A stretch of 64,000 nt of DNA from Lachnospira pectinoschiza (GTDB lineage: Bacteria > Bacillota > Clostridia > Lachnospirales > Lachnospiraceae). Within the stretch, counting starts at the first letter, position 1, and each line of letters opens with the position of its first letter. The stretch is from contig NZ_JAJCRR010000002.1 of assembly GCF_020564355.1 (NCBI RefSeq), positions 434,001-498,000 of the forward strand. The letters run 5' to 3'. Shown in pieces: positions 25,732 through 36,000 of the stretch. Both the position numbers and the translations under genes were made by a program. Below the pieces are notes generated by a model. It did no database searches, was not told the DNA's origin, and was given only the letters and a program-made list of their open reading frames with translations.

Positions 25732-27024
25732 ATGAATAAAAATAAGTACAGGCTTACAGGTGTTATCGTAATATTTTGTGCGGTGTATAGTGTTTTGATT
25801 TTCTGGAATAAGACAAATATGAAGACGGTTCTTACAGAGGTCTGTAAAGAACTGCTGTTACAGACCGGTGTACCGTCCTATGCCTATATTAAAAATGTGG
25901 ACAATGACGATTTCACATTTTTTGAAAATGTAATCAATGATATTTGTCCTATTAATGAGTATTTAATGGCAAATGAAAATACAGGAGCGGTTTACACTGC
26001 GGCGGATGGCATTGCACAGGGAAATCCGGCGCAGGATTCGGAAAATACTTCCGGTAAATCTTCCGAAAATGCTGCGGATGTGCAAATCTCAGCTGAGCAG
26101 ACAGACCGGACGGTACCATCGCAGGAAAATACTTCAAATGCGGCACAGCCGGATAACAGTGCGCAAAATGCAGACACACAGGCACAGCAGGGAAAAAATG
26201 CGGATGCCCGCCAGGTTATTTCAAGAAATACGGTAACAGGTACGGTATTTTCTAAAGCCCAGCTATGTGATTTTTCGTTTGTTTCCAAATTCTATACGGT
26301 AACAAGCATTACATCGTTGACAGAAAATATTTTAAGACCGGAAGAATTTTTAAATAAAGATTTGTCTATTACAAAGGATGTCACCAAGCCGCAGATTTTG
26401 ATTTTCCATACCCATTCGCAGGAAACATTTGCAGATTCCGTGGCAGGTGACCCCACAACAACGATTGTGGGGGTGGGCGACTATCTGACGGAGCTGCTGA
26501 CACAAAAGTACGGTTATCAGGTGATTCATGATACGAGTGTTTACGATTATGTTGACGGTAAGCTTGACAGAAGCAAGGCGTATACATATGCGGAAGAAGG
26601 TATTGCAAAGATTTTGCAGGAAAATCCGTCGATAGAGGTTGTGATTGATCTGCACCGGGACGGTGTGGCGGAAACCACGCATCTTTTAACGGAAGTTGAT
26701 GGCAAAAAAATGGCTAAAATTATGTTTTTTAACGGTTTAAGTTACAGTCGTGTCAATGGGGATATCGGCTATCTGTACAATCCGTATCGTGATGACAATC
26801 TGGCGATGAGCCTTCAGATGCAGCTGATTGGAAAGGCTTATTATCCGGATTTTCTGAGAAATATTTATGTCAACGCATACCGTTACTGTCTGCATGAGCG
26901 GGGACGTTCCATGCTGATTGAAGCCGGGGCACAGACCAATACGGTAGAAGAAGTTAAAAATGCCATGGAGCCGCTGGCGGACATTTTAAACAAGTTTTTA
27001 AGCGGTGAAAAAGTGTATGAATAA
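25732..27024 (+). CDS. spoIIP: Stage II sporulation protein P (peptidoglycan hydrolase)
   Basis: The 430-residue protein has an N-terminal signal anchor (YRLTGVIVIFCAVYSVLIFW), a low-complexity Gln/Asn/Asp/Ala-rich linker (about 85-170) and a C-terminal SpoIIP amidase/endopeptidase domain. That domain reads ILIFHTHSQETF, then VVIDLHRDGV and MLIEAGAQTNTVEE, giving the His, His and Glu zinc ligands. SpoIIP with SpoIID and SpoIIM thins septal peptidoglycan so the mother cell can engulf the forespore. ATG 25732 lies at the end of element C; longer in-frame readings run through that element and were rejected. Confidence 0.9.
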   Translation: MNKNKYRLTGVIVIFCAVYSVLIFWNKTNMKTVLTEVCKELLLQTGVPSYAYIKNVDNDDFTFFENVINDICPINEYLMANENTGAVYTAADGIAQGNPAQDSENTSGKSSENAADVQISAEQTDRTVPSQENTSNAAQPDNSAQNADTQAQQGKNADARQVISRNTVTGTVFSKAQLCDFSFVSKFYTVTSITSLTENILRPEEFLNKDLSITKDVTKPQILIFHTHSQETFADSVAGDPTTTIVGVGDYLTELLTQKYGYQVIHDTSVYDYVDGKLDRSKAYTYAEEGIAKILQENPSIEVVIDLHRDGVAETTHLLTEVDGKKMAKIMFFNGLSYSRVNGDIGYLYNPYRDDNLAMSLQMQLIGKAYYPDFLRNIYVNAYRYCLHERGRSMLIEAGAQTNTVEEVKNAMEPLADILNKFLSGEKVYE

Positions 27025-27027
27025 GAG

Positions 27028-27056
27028 TTGATAAAATAAGACATTTGCACTATACT
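27028..27056 (+). promoter_or_regulatory. Sigma-A promoter of pepD
   Basis: TTGATA (27028-27033), a 17-base spacer and TATACT (27051-27056), starting four bases after the spoIIP stop. It predicts a leader of about 138 bases carrying the structure at 27104-27185. Confidence 0.65.
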
Positions 27057-27103
27057 AGTAACGAAATGCAGTGGTAAAATGCATTTTATAAAATGATGAT
27101 GTT

Positions 27104-27200
27104 GCAGACATTACAGTAAAAAGGCTTTTTTGTAATCCGTTCTTTGGGGCGGGTGTGGCAAGGAGATTGGATTTTCAATGTCTGCGGAATGGAGAGTTAT
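27104..27200 (+). other. Structured pepD leader related to the modular elements
   Basis: GCAGACATT (27104-27112) pairs with AATGTCTGC (27177-27185) and encloses an A/T hairpin (27113-27133) and AATCC/GGATT. The closing strand is followed by GGAATGGAGAG, almost the same junction as element B (GCCTGCGGAATGGAG), then the pepD ATG. Confidence 0.45.
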
Positions 27201-28649
27201 ATGACATTAGAACAGTTAGAGCCAAAAGAAGTATTTCATTATTTTAAAGAAATTTGTAAGATTCCACACGGTTCAGGAAATGTAAAGCAGATTAGTGATT
27301 ATTGTGTTGATTTTGCAAAACAGCACGGATTAAAATACAGACAGGATGAAAGTCTGAATGTAATTATCTGGAAAGACGGTACGTCAGGATATGAAAACAG
27401 CCCGGCAGTTATTTTGCAGGGACATATTGATATGGTTGCGGTAAAAGAAGAAGACTGTGTAAAGGATATGGAAAAAGAAGGACTGGATTTAGAGATTCAG
27501 GACGGATATTTATCTGCAAAACAGACTTCACTCGGTGGAGATGACGGTATTGCGGTTGCATACAGCCTTGCCCTGTTAGCGTCTACGGATATTCCACACC
27601 CGCCGCTGGAAGCCGTATTTACTGTTGATGAAGAAATCGGTATGCTGGGTGCTGCGGCAATCGACCTTTCTGATTTAAATGGAAAAATCATGCTGAATAT
27701 GGATTCCGAAGATGAAGGTATTTTCTTAGCAGGCTGTGCGGGCGGTGCTTCCGTACGCTGTGACATTCCTGTGACAAAAGGTACAGAAACCGGTGTCGGA
27801 CGTACACTCACTTTAAAAGGATTTACCGGCGGACATTCCGGTACGGAAATCATCTGCCAGCGTGCCAATACGAATGTCTTAATGGGCAGAATTTTAATGG
27901 AATTAAACAATGAAATGTCTTTCTTTGTGACATCAATTTCCGGCGGTGAAAAAGATAATGCGATTGCAAAGGTCGGTAAACTGGAATTATTAATCCAGCC
28001 GTCGGATGCGCAGACATTTACAGAAACTATGGAAAAGATTACGGCAACGTTAAAGCGTGAATACGAAGTAACCGACCCGGATATGCAGATTGTGATAACA
28101 GAAGATAATGAAGAAAAAGAAACGCTCGTATATCACCCATCCTGCACGATGAAGTTAATGCTTGCACTGGTACATCTGCCATACGGTGTTGTAAAGATGA
28201 GCAATGATATTAAGGGACTGGTACAGACGTCTTTAAATCTGGGTATTATTAAGGAAACGCAAGACTGTGTCAGATTGTGTTATTCTGTAAGAAGCAGTGT
28301 AGGTTCCGAAAAAGAATGGCTCATTGAAAAGCTGTACAGCCTGACTGAATTTTTAGGTGGAAGCTGTACAATAGACGGTCCTTATCCGGCATGGGAATAT
28401 AAGAAAGATTCCAAGCTGCGCGAGATTATCTGTGAGGTTTATGAAGAACTTTATCATGAAAAACCGCTGATTCAGACAATTCACGCAGGCGTGGAATGTG
28501 GACTGTTCTCTGAAAAGATTCCGGGACTGGATTGCATTTCATTCGGTCCGAATATTTTGGATATTCATACAACAAATGAACATCTTGATATTGCATCTGT
28601 AGAAAGAACATGGAAGCTGATTCTTGAAGTGCTTGAAAAACTTAAATAA
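27201..28649 (+). CDS. pepD: Aminoacyl-histidine dipeptidase (peptidase D, M20 family)
   Basis: The 482-residue protein has PAVILQGHIDMV (metal His and Asp), SLGGDDGIAVAYSLALL, FTVDEEIGMLGA (catalytic Glu pair), a lid/dimerisation domain with FTGGHSGTEI, and C-terminal HAGVECGLFSEKIPGLDCIS and FGPNILDIHTTNEHLDI. This matches PepD/PepV-type carnosinase-like dipeptidases that hydrolyse X-His and other dipeptides with two zinc ions in the cytosol. ATG 27201 follows GGAGAG. Its last eight bases overlap the end of the convergent MocR gene. Confidence 0.9.
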   Translation: MTLEQLEPKEVFHYFKEICKIPHGSGNVKQISDYCVDFAKQHGLKYRQDESLNVIIWKDGTSGYENSPAVILQGHIDMVAVKEEDCVKDMEKEGLDLEIQDGYLSAKQTSLGGDDGIAVAYSLALLASTDIPHPPLEAVFTVDEEIGMLGAAAIDLSDLNGKIMLNMDSEDEGIFLAGCAGGASVRCDIPVTKGTETGVGRTLTLKGFTGGHSGTEIICQRANTNVLMGRILMELNNEMSFFVTSISGGEKDNAIAKVGKLELLIQPSDAQTFTETMEKITATLKREYEVTDPDMQIVITEDNEEKETLVYHPSCTMKLMLALVHLPYGVVKMSNDIKGLVQTSLNLGIIKETQDCVRLCYSVRSSVGSEKEWLIEKLYSLTEFLGGSCTIDGPYPAWEYKKDSKLREIICEVYEELYHEKPLIQTIHAGVECGLFSEKIPGLDCISFGPNILDIHTTNEHLDIASVERTWKLILEVLEKLK

Positions 28650-30093
28650 GGCATTGGTACAGCAGTTCAACAGCTTTGGCAATCGTATCTGTCTTTAAGG
28701 CAGAATAATTAATAACGAGCGTGTGGTTTACGGCAATGTCCCGATGAAAATAATACTGGGAGAGGCAGGTGATTTTAAGACCTGCCTCTTTTGCTTTTTG
28801 TGTAAGCTGTTCATCACTCATAGACGTATCTACTTTCATCAGGAAATGCAGACCGGCATCCTTTTCCTGAATAGTTACAAGTGCATCAAGCGGGCTTTTT
28901 TTAATGGCAGAGATTAGAAAGTCGCGCTGATTGCGGTAATAAATGCGCATACGGTTGATATGCTTTTCAAAATGTCCTTCACGGATAAAGCGCGCCAGCG
29001 TGTACTGTTCAAAATTCGATACCGTACAGGAATAAAAGCCAAGCCGCCGGTTAAACTGCTCCATTAACGGGAGCGGCAGAACCATGTAACTGATACGGAT
29101 TGTCGGTGCGAGACTTTTGGTAAAGGTATTCATATAAATAACCTTATTCATCACATCAATGCTTTGCAATGACGGAATCGGTTTGCCAAGCAGGCGGAAT
29201 TCACTGTCATAATCGTCTTCAATGATGTATCTGGAAGGCTCTTTGGAAGCCCAGCCTAACAGTTCGTAGCGGCGGCTGACCGGGGTTACGATACCGGTCG
29301 GATAGTGGTGTGACGGCGATAAATGTAAAATGTCCGCATTGCAGGCAGAAAGCGCCGCCATATGAATTCCTTCATTATCTAAAGGAAGACACAGACAGTC
29401 TACGCCGTGGCTTTCATAAATCATGCGGATTTTGCTGTATCCGGGGTCTTCAACGGCAAAGGTCTGATCTGTTCCGAAAAGCTGGATTAAAAGACCGTAC
29501 AGGTATTCCGTACCGGCACCGACAATAATCTGTTCCGGCAGGACTTTCATGCCGCGGAAATCGGACAAATGCCGTGCTATGGCTTCACGCAGTTCTAAAA
29601 TGCCGGCAGCAGGAGAAGGGGTCAGCAATTCGCTGCTGCAGTCAGACATGACTTCCTTCATCAGCTTTGCCCATGTATAAAACGGAAAATTGGCGCCGCT
29701 TGCGTGATTGGTCGAAAAGTCAATCTGATAAGAAGTATTTGCATCAGGTTGTTTTGAAAATGTTAAAGATGTATGGGCGGCAGACAAAAAATTCGTATTT
29801 TCAGGCTGTGAATGTGAATAGGAAGCAGCAAAAACAGGCTGTCCTACAGCCGCAATATCGGTCACATAGTAGCCTTTTTTGGGCAGGGAATAGATGTATC
29901 CTTCGGCAATTAACTGGGCATATGCATTTTCAACGGTAATGGTGCTGATGCCGAGATTTTTGGCAAAAGAGCGCTTGGAAGGCAGTTTGTAATCCGGTGC
30001 AAGTTCACCGGATAATATATCATTTTTAATACATTTGTATAAATGTTCGTAAAGGCTGTCAGAGCCGGTATTATCAAAAGAGTAAGTAAGCAT
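28642..30093 (-). CDS. MocR-type (GntR/aminotransferase) transcriptional regulator
   Basis: The 483-residue protein has an N-terminal GntR winged helix (residues 1-75, with LPSKRSFAKNLGISTITVEN, AYAQLIAEGYIYS) fused to a fold-type I aminotransferase domain (about 115-483). The PLP lysine is in MNTFTKSLAPTIRISY, with EDDYDSEFRL upstream. MocR proteins sense PLP or an amino-acid adduct and control nearby genes, such as PdxR or GabR. No pdx genes lie here, so the target is unknown; it could regulate itself or the divergent gene at 30390. The start follows AGGAGA. Confidence 0.9.
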   Translation of the reverse strand: MLTYSFDNTGSDSLYEHLYKCIKNDILSGELAPDYKLPSKRSFAKNLGISTITVENAYAQLIAEGYIYSLPKKGYYVTDIAAVGQPVFAASYSHSQPENTNFLSAAHTSLTFSKQPDANTSYQIDFSTNHASGANFPFYTWAKLMKEVMSDCSSELLTPSPAAGILELREAIARHLSDFRGMKVLPEQIIVGAGTEYLYGLLIQLFGTDQTFAVEDPGYSKIRMIYESHGVDCLCLPLDNEGIHMAALSACNADILHLSPSHHYPTGIVTPVSRRYELLGWASKEPSRYIIEDDYDSEFRLLGKPIPSLQSIDVMNKVIYMNTFTKSLAPTIRISYMVLPLPLMEQFNRRLGFYSCTVSNFEQYTLARFIREGHFEKHINRMRIYYRNQRDFLISAIKKSPLDALVTIQEKDAGLHFLMKVDTSMSDEQLTQKAKEAGLKITCLSQYYFHRDIAVNHTLVINYSALKTDTIAKAVELLYQCLI

Positions 30094-30124
30094 ATGGTTC
30101 TCCTTGCTGTAGTATATATTAGAA

Positions 30125-30153
30125 ATTATAATCGCTTCCGGCAGGAATGTAAA
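30125..30153 (-). promoter_or_regulatory. Sigma-A promoter of the MocR gene
   Basis: On the minus strand, TTTACA (30153-30148), a 17-base spacer and TATAAT (30130-30125). The spacer carries TTCC-N4-GGAA, a possible operator. Confidence 0.7.
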
Positions 30154-30180
30154 TGCTTATTCATAACAAAAAAATATTAG

Positions 30181-30209
30181 TTGACAAATATCAAAAGATA
30201 GCATATACT
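30181..30209 (+). promoter_or_regulatory. Sigma-A promoter of the DUF5688-like gene
   Basis: TTGACA (30181-30186), a 17-base spacer and TATACT (30204-30209). It predicts an untranslated leader of about 175 bases with a hairpin CCTTTTTCACA/TGTGTAAAAGG near 30231-30263. Confidence 0.8.
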
Positions 30210-30389
30210 AATAACAGATTTTCAATAATCCTTTTTCACAGGCAGTATTTTGTGTAAAAGGTTCTTAAAATTCAACAAGGGAGCAATCCATAAATCAGCC
30301 GGCACGTCCGGAATAATCCATTATTTATTTGTGAATATCTTGAATTTTCAAGTATATTTAAATTAATATTTTATGCAAAGGAGAGTAAC

Positions 30390-31283
30390 ATGGAGTACGG
30401 GGATTTTTTACAGTGTGTACAGGAGTATGCAAAAAAAGAAACAGGCAGAGGAGGTGTTGTAAGCATTAATCATGTTATCAAAAATAATGGCTGTGAACTG
30501 GACGGTCTGGTCATTATGGAAGAAGGAAAACATATATCGCCGACAATTTATCTGAACGGGTTTTATAAACAGTATCAAAACGGCAGGACGGTAGAGGATA
30601 TTGTCAGAGAGATTCTTCACATATATAATGAAAATAAAGATAACATTCAAATTTGTCCGGACTGGTTTCAGGATTTCGATAGGGTGAAACAAACCATCGC
30701 ATATAAAGTCATTAATTATTCCAAGAACGAAAAATTATTAAAAAAGATTCCGCATAAGAGGGTATTAGACCTTGCAGTAGTATATTATTGCCTGCTCAGC
30801 CAGTCAGAAGGAGAAACGGCAACGGCATTAATATATAACAACCATCTGGAGGGCTGGCATGTGACAGAACAGCAGGTGCATGAAATTGCTGTCAGTAATA
30901 CGCCGGGCTTGTTGCAGAGCCAGATTTATCCGCTGTCTTCCCTGATAGGACTGGTATTAGAGGATTTAAAAATGGAAAAGGAACTGCTTATGGCAGCGGA
31001 AATGTATGTGCTGACCAATAATACAAGGCTTAATGGCGCAGCGTGTATCTTTTATGAGGATGTCTTGAAAAAGTTTGCCGATACGCTCCAGACAGACTTA
31101 TATATTCTTCCCTCCTCCATTCATGAGGTGATTCTGCTGCCCAAACTGGCACGTTACGATGCGATGAATCTGGAGGATATGGTGCGGGAAGTCAATACTG
31201 ACGGCGTATCAAGGGAAGAAGTATTGTCGGATAAAGTGTATATATACCGCCGCAGTGATGGATTTATTACGATGTCATTTTAA
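30390..31283 (+). CDS. DUF5688-like protein of unknown function
   Basis: The 297-residue soluble protein has no signal peptide. The start follows AAAGGAGAG. Features I recall from DUF5688 proteins of gut clostridia are a helical N-terminus ending in a GLVIMEEGKHISPTIYLNGF beta segment, the VEDIVREILHIYNENK helix, and a late ILPSSIHEVILLPK stretch followed by a MVREVNTDGV motif. These genes often occur in multiple, fast-evolving copies. It lies divergent from the MocR regulator. No catalytic motif is evident. Confidence 0.7.
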   Translation: MEYGDFLQCVQEYAKKETGRGGVVSINHVIKNNGCELDGLVIMEEGKHISPTIYLNGFYKQYQNGRTVEDIVREILHIYNENKDNIQICPDWFQDFDRVKQTIAYKVINYSKNEKLLKKIPHKRVLDLAVVYYCLLSQSEGETATALIYNNHLEGWHVTEQQVHEIAVSNTPGLLQSQIYPLSSLIGLVLEDLKMEKELLMAAEMYVLTNNTRLNGAACIFYEDVLKKFADTLQTDLYILPSSIHEVILLPKLARYDAMNLEDMVREVNTDGVSREEVLSDKVYIYRRSDGFITMSF

Positions 31284-31389
31284 ATACCGGATTTTTCAGC
31301 CGGAATGCTGTGTGGTATTTAAAACAGAATCGGCATTTATGCAGGATATTGGGGACTTAAAGAAATATTACACATCAATTTCTGATAGA

Positions 31390-31421
31390 ACAAAAAACAG
31401 CGGCAGTAACACTGCCGCTGT
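31390..31421 (-). terminator. Terminator of tRNA-Arg
   Basis: ACAGCGGCAG (31397-31406) pairs perfectly with CTGCCGCTGT (31412-31421). On the minus strand it is followed by TTTTTTG. Confidence 0.9.
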
Positions 31422-31429
31422 AAAATGGA

Positions 31430-31502
31430 TGTACATGATGGGGGTCGAACCCACGGCCTTTCGCTCCGGAGGCGAACGCTCTATCCACTGAGCTACATGT
31501 AC
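31430..31502 (-). tRNA. tRNA-Arg (anticodon CCG)
   Basis: The minus strand folds as a cloverleaf: acceptor GTACATG/CATGTAC, D-arm GCTC..GAGC, anticodon arm TTCGC-CTCCGGA-GCGAA with CCG in the loop, and T-arm GTGGGTTCGACCCCC. The 3' CCA is not encoded directly after the discriminator base A (the genome reads TCCA). Anticodon CCG reads CGG arginine codons. Confidence 0.95.
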
Positions 31503-31512
31503 GAACTCAATT

Positions 31513-31541
31513 ATTTTACAACAAAAAATCATTTTTGGCAA
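31513..31541 (-). promoter_or_regulatory. Sigma-A promoter of tRNA-Arg
   Basis: On the minus strand, TTGCCA (31541-31536), a 17-base spacer and TAAAAT (31518-31513), 11 bases before the tRNA. Confidence 0.6.
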
Positions 31542-31611
31542 TGATTAATTGAATTAAATTAAAAAAAATAAAAGCACCTTGAAAATTTAATGCTGCACGG
31601 TAATTTATCGA

Positions 31612-31640
31612 TAGACAGGCGGGGTCTGTTCCATTATAAT
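31612..31640 (+). promoter_or_regulatory. Sigma-A promoter of the secreted repeat protein gene
   Basis: TAGACA (31612-31617), a 17-base spacer and TATAAT (31635-31640), 34 bases before the start codon. Confidence 0.75.
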
Positions 31641-31673
31641 AAAATACAACGCTAAAAAAGGAAAAAAAATTTT

Positions 31674-32834
31674 ATGACAAGATTAAAAGCATTATTAAAA
31701 AAAGCAGACAAGGCGGCAGTTATCGGCATGACAGCTGCGGTAGTAGCAATGGCGACACTGGGTGCAGGAGGGGTAAAGACTTACGCATCCGATTATTCCG
31801 TACAGAAGTATGTGGACAGTTCCGATGAAAGCCTTGTGCTTGACGGGGATACATGGCACTGCTACAAAAACGGACAGATTGACTATGACTATGACGGCAT
31901 TGCCTTAAACGAATACGGCTGGTGGAAGGTTAATAACGGTGAAGTTGATTTTTCTTATTCAGGAATGGTGTTAAACCAGTACGGTTGGTGGTATGTCAAT
32001 AACGGCGGACTGGACGGCAGCTACAGCGGCATGGGTGTAAATGAGTACGGCTGGTGGAAGTATGACAACGGAACGGTTGACTTTAACTACAGCGGCATTG
32101 CCTTAAATGACTATGGCTGGTGGAAGTTTGTAAACGGCAGCATTGATTTTGGCGTCAACGGACTGGACTTTGATGAAGCAACCAATACATGGTGGTATTT
32201 TAACGGCGGTGCGATTGATTTCGCATTTGACGGTATGGCATTAAATGACTACGGCTGGTGGAAAGTCAATAACGGTTCGGTAAACTTCGGCTTTAACGGC
32301 TTATGCAGCAACGAGTACGGCACATGGAAGTTTAATAACGGAACGGTTGACTTTGGTTACAACGGATTTGCCGCAGACGGCGAAAATACATGGTACGTCG
32401 TAAACGGCAGGGTAGCGACAGAATACTCCGGCACGGTAGACGGCAAGGAAGTCAGAAACGGTCAGGTCATTGATACGGTTGTGATTGAGGTCAGACATCA
32501 TGGCAGAACACCGGAACTGGCAAATACAACAGGGAATGTCACAGCTCAGCCGGATTTGACCGGACCTGTTGAATATATTGAATATGTTACAGTACAAGTA
32601 GATAAGGATGGCAATATCGCAGAGCCGGTGTATGCAGAAAATAGATGGAAACCATCTGATTATCCTAGTACTGATGATTGTTATGTGATTAATTCGATTG
32701 TACTTGAAGATGGAAAATTTTTCTGTACCAAAGAGGAAACGGATTTAAGTAGTTTTGATGTTCAAGATTTACGCCCATATATTCACAATGGAGTAGTTGA
32801 TGTTTATTTAAACTGGTTCAGATATGTAGGATAA
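31674..32834 (+). CDS. Secreted protein with about eight Trp-rich repeats
   Basis: The 386-residue protein has a signal peptide (basic start, then AAVIGMTAAVVAMATLGAGG, probable cleavage after TYA). Residues about 50-265 consist of about eight imperfect 20-25-residue repeats of the type NEYGWWKVNNGxVDFxYSG. They recall choline/cell-wall-binding and glucan-binding beta-hairpin repeats. The last 120 residues are different, end in LNWFRYVG and carry no sortase motif. I infer a cell-surface or matrix-binding protein. Its own promoter and terminator flank it, and a larger secreted protein follows. Confidence 0.7.
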   Translation: MTRLKALLKKADKAAVIGMTAAVVAMATLGAGGVKTYASDYSVQKYVDSSDESLVLDGDTWHCYKNGQIDYDYDGIALNEYGWWKVNNGEVDFSYSGMVLNQYGWWYVNNGGLDGSYSGMGVNEYGWWKYDNGTVDFNYSGIALNDYGWWKFVNGSIDFGVNGLDFDEATNTWWYFNGGAIDFAFDGMALNDYGWWKVNNGSVNFGFNGLCSNEYGTWKFNNGTVDFGYNGFAADGENTWYVVNGRVATEYSGTVDGKEVRNGQVIDTVVIEVRHHGRTPELANTTGNVTAQPDLTGPVEYIEYVTVQVDKDGNIAEPVYAENRWKPSDYPSTDDCYVINSIVLEDGKFFCTKEETDLSSFDVQDLRPYIHNGVVDVYLNWFRYVG

Positions 32835-32863
32835 TAATAAAACAATTAAATATAAGATATATG

Positions 32864-32903
32864 AAATACCGCTTGTGAAACTTCCACAGGCGGTATTTTG
32901 TTT
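32864..32903 (+). terminator. Rho-independent terminator after the repeat protein
   Basis: AATACCGCTTGTG pairs with CACAGGCGGTATT (32865-32897), followed by TTGTTT. Confidence 0.85.
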
Positions 32904-33006
32904 ATCTGTTTTAAAGTTTTTGTCTAGTATATTTATATTGTAACTATTAATCGGGTTTATTTGTAACTCATTTACAACAGATTCTATTTAAAAGGAGGAA
33001 TAAAGT

Positions 33007-36000
33007 ATGCGATTTATAAAAAAGCATAAGAAACTTATTACAGCGCTTACGGCGGTGTTACTCATTGCAGTAAGTTTAGGCACATATGTAAGCCAGACAT
33101 GGGCGGCTTATGACACATGGAACAGTCTTGCATATATGGAGTTTAGAACAGGATTGGGTGAAGGACAGCACTCTATGACTGATGTTAGGACATATGGTGG
33201 TAATTATACGAATGATGTTGGGAAAATCTACTCTGACAGAAGCCATTTTTTTGATGATATCAGATTGGAAGCTTCATCAAGAGTTACCTATACTAGAAAA
33301 ATAAGGGTTAATTCCGGTCAGCGGCTTACGATTGTAGCAGCACAGGAAGATACAGCAGATGCAGGCGGTTTAACTGAAAATGCAGGGCTGCAGTTTTACT
33401 GGTCTGTAGGTGAGTATGATGAAAACGGAAATATTGTATTTGACGGTGGCTGGCGTGGCTCAAGCGGCACATGGACGGTCGGAGTTACGGAAAACGGTGA
33501 TACAGGATATGGTAAGAGTGGATACCCGAATGGCGAGGATATAAGTACCAGACAGAATAAGGTAAGATATGTTGTGCCAATTTTTAGGTGGAATAATGGA
33601 GATGAAACTGTGGGAAGTGGTAGTAATTTAGCACTTAAAAAGGCGGATATTCCAGACCGTTTTCATGTCTTCACCATGATAACAGACCCATTTACCTATA
33701 CCTTTAACTTAAACGGCGGACAGGTCAATGGTTCAGGCAGTGCAGTTACCATGCAGCGGTTAGGAATTGAAAACGTATCCGTACCGCAGACACCGACAAG
33801 AAACGGTTATGTCTTCACTGGCTGGAAGATTACATCCACAGGCGGCAAGCAGGCAGGAAAGGTTTATGATGCCGGACAGCTCGCAGAAATGTTCACTGAT
33901 GGAAAATACTGGTCATCCCTGTTTGAGGATGCCACCTTTGAAGCCCAGTGGGTACAGGCAGACTGCTTTGTAAGCTACATGGGAAACGGAGCTGACAACA
34001 TGTCTGATTTTTACCGTTCCTATAATGCGGCATATGACGGAAACACTGCGGAAAACTTCTTATTTAAGAGAACAGGCTACACATCGGTATCCGGAAGTAC
34101 ATGGGAAATAAAAGACCAGTTCTTAAATCTTACCGGAGGCCGTGACGGCGGCGGTACGCTTCCGTCTTCCGGCACGCTTACCAGTATCCGTACAAAATGC
34201 GGCGGCAGGTATCAGTGCGTTGACATCAGCGCGGCAAGCTATGCGGACGGCGCAAATGCACAGATATGGGACTGTGTAAACGGCAATGCACAGATGTATG
34301 CCTTTGTGTTTGCGGGCTTTGAAGACGGACTGCCGTACTGGGTCATCCGGAACAATGCAACGGGAAAGGTACTGGATGCCGCCATTGGCACAGGCATAGA
34401 TGGCGGAAATAACGGCGCAAACATCCAGCAGTGGGCATACCACGGCGGTGACAACCAAAAGTGGACGCTTCAGATGGCGGGGGACGGATACTTCTATATC
34501 CGCTCAAAGCTTGACCCAAACCTTGTGTTAGACCTTCTCTACGGAAGCACGGACAACGGCACAAACCTCCAGCTGTGTAACTACTACGGTGGCGAAAACC
34601 AGCAGTGGTATCTGTGGGACAACACCATCAACTTATCAGCAGAATGGACAAACAGTAATTATAAAGTGGACTACAACGCAGACGGCGGCACGCTTCTTGA
34701 TGAAAACGGAAATGCGACAATAGATACGGTAAGAACATACGAATATGACAAAACCTATGATTTCCTGAAAGCCAAAAGAGCCTACACCGTAAGCTATGAA
34801 ACCAACGGCGGCACGGCAGCAACCGGTGAAGAAAACACCAATGCACAGGCAGAATTTAACGGCTGGAATGAACAGCTGGACAGCAATACCACTCACGGTG
34901 AGGTGCAGGGTTTATATGACTGGACGATCGGGACATTAAACTGGGCGGCATATTACAACGGCAATCCCGACATTTTAAATGCCGCGGGAAATGTCTATGA
35001 TACCATCCGTGCAATCATGCACTACAGGGCATTCGGCATATCGGAAAACAGACAGTTTACCGGTGCTTCCTACTGGCTGCCGTCCGTGAGGTTTAAAAAC
35101 CTGACCGCAAACGGCGGCACGGTAAATGTAAAAGCAGATTATACCAACGGCACAGTTACACTTCCAAATGCAGAAAAAGCTTCCGTTGAGATTGACGGAA
35201 AGAATGTAAGTTATACTTTCGACGGCTGGTATCTGGATTCTGCCCTTACAAATCGTGTCGGCGGCGCAGGAGATACATATACACCGGCAGGAAATACAAC
35301 GCTGTATGCAAAATATACAACACGGTCTGAAAACCTTATTTTTAACCAGAAGATACGTGTACGTTATGAAAATGCAGACGGCACATGGACTTCATACACC
35401 ACCATTTTTGATAAGGATTTCAGGACCGGGGATACGGTTGATTATGATTTTGGCAGTCTTGATACAGATAAGTGGGTAAGACCGGCGGTAGTAAAATATA
35501 CAGTCAGCGGACAGTACCAGACCGAGGGCTATACAACAAGCGTTGATATTTACAGACAGACTTACAATGTAACAGTAACATACGACAATGCCGATGCTTT
35601 CAGTGCAAAAAGCGGGGAGGGTACATACCGCTGGGGAGAAAATGTAACGGCATCCGTTACGCTCAGTGAAAAGACCGCGCAGTATACCTATAAGTGGGCA
35701 GGATTTGAAACGGAGTCCCGCCTTACCTTCAGAAACGGCACATCAAAGACATCAAATCCGGTAACATTTGTCATGCCGGAAGAAAATGTCACGTTAAAGG
35801 CATGTTCTGCATCACAGACCAATGAATATACCGTCACCGTTGAGCATTACTACATGGATACGGCAGGAAACTATCCGGACAAACCGTCCGTGGCAGAAGC
35901 TTTAACACCGTACTACGGCGAAACACTGGTACATAAAACCCTTGCCCGTGAAATAAAGGGGCTTTCATTCAATGAAAATAAGACGATTCAGGAGAATGGA

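Noticed and set aside
31255..31491. A small plus-strand frame over the tRNA region
   Set aside because: It crosses the tRNA-Arg terminator and the tRNA gene itself.
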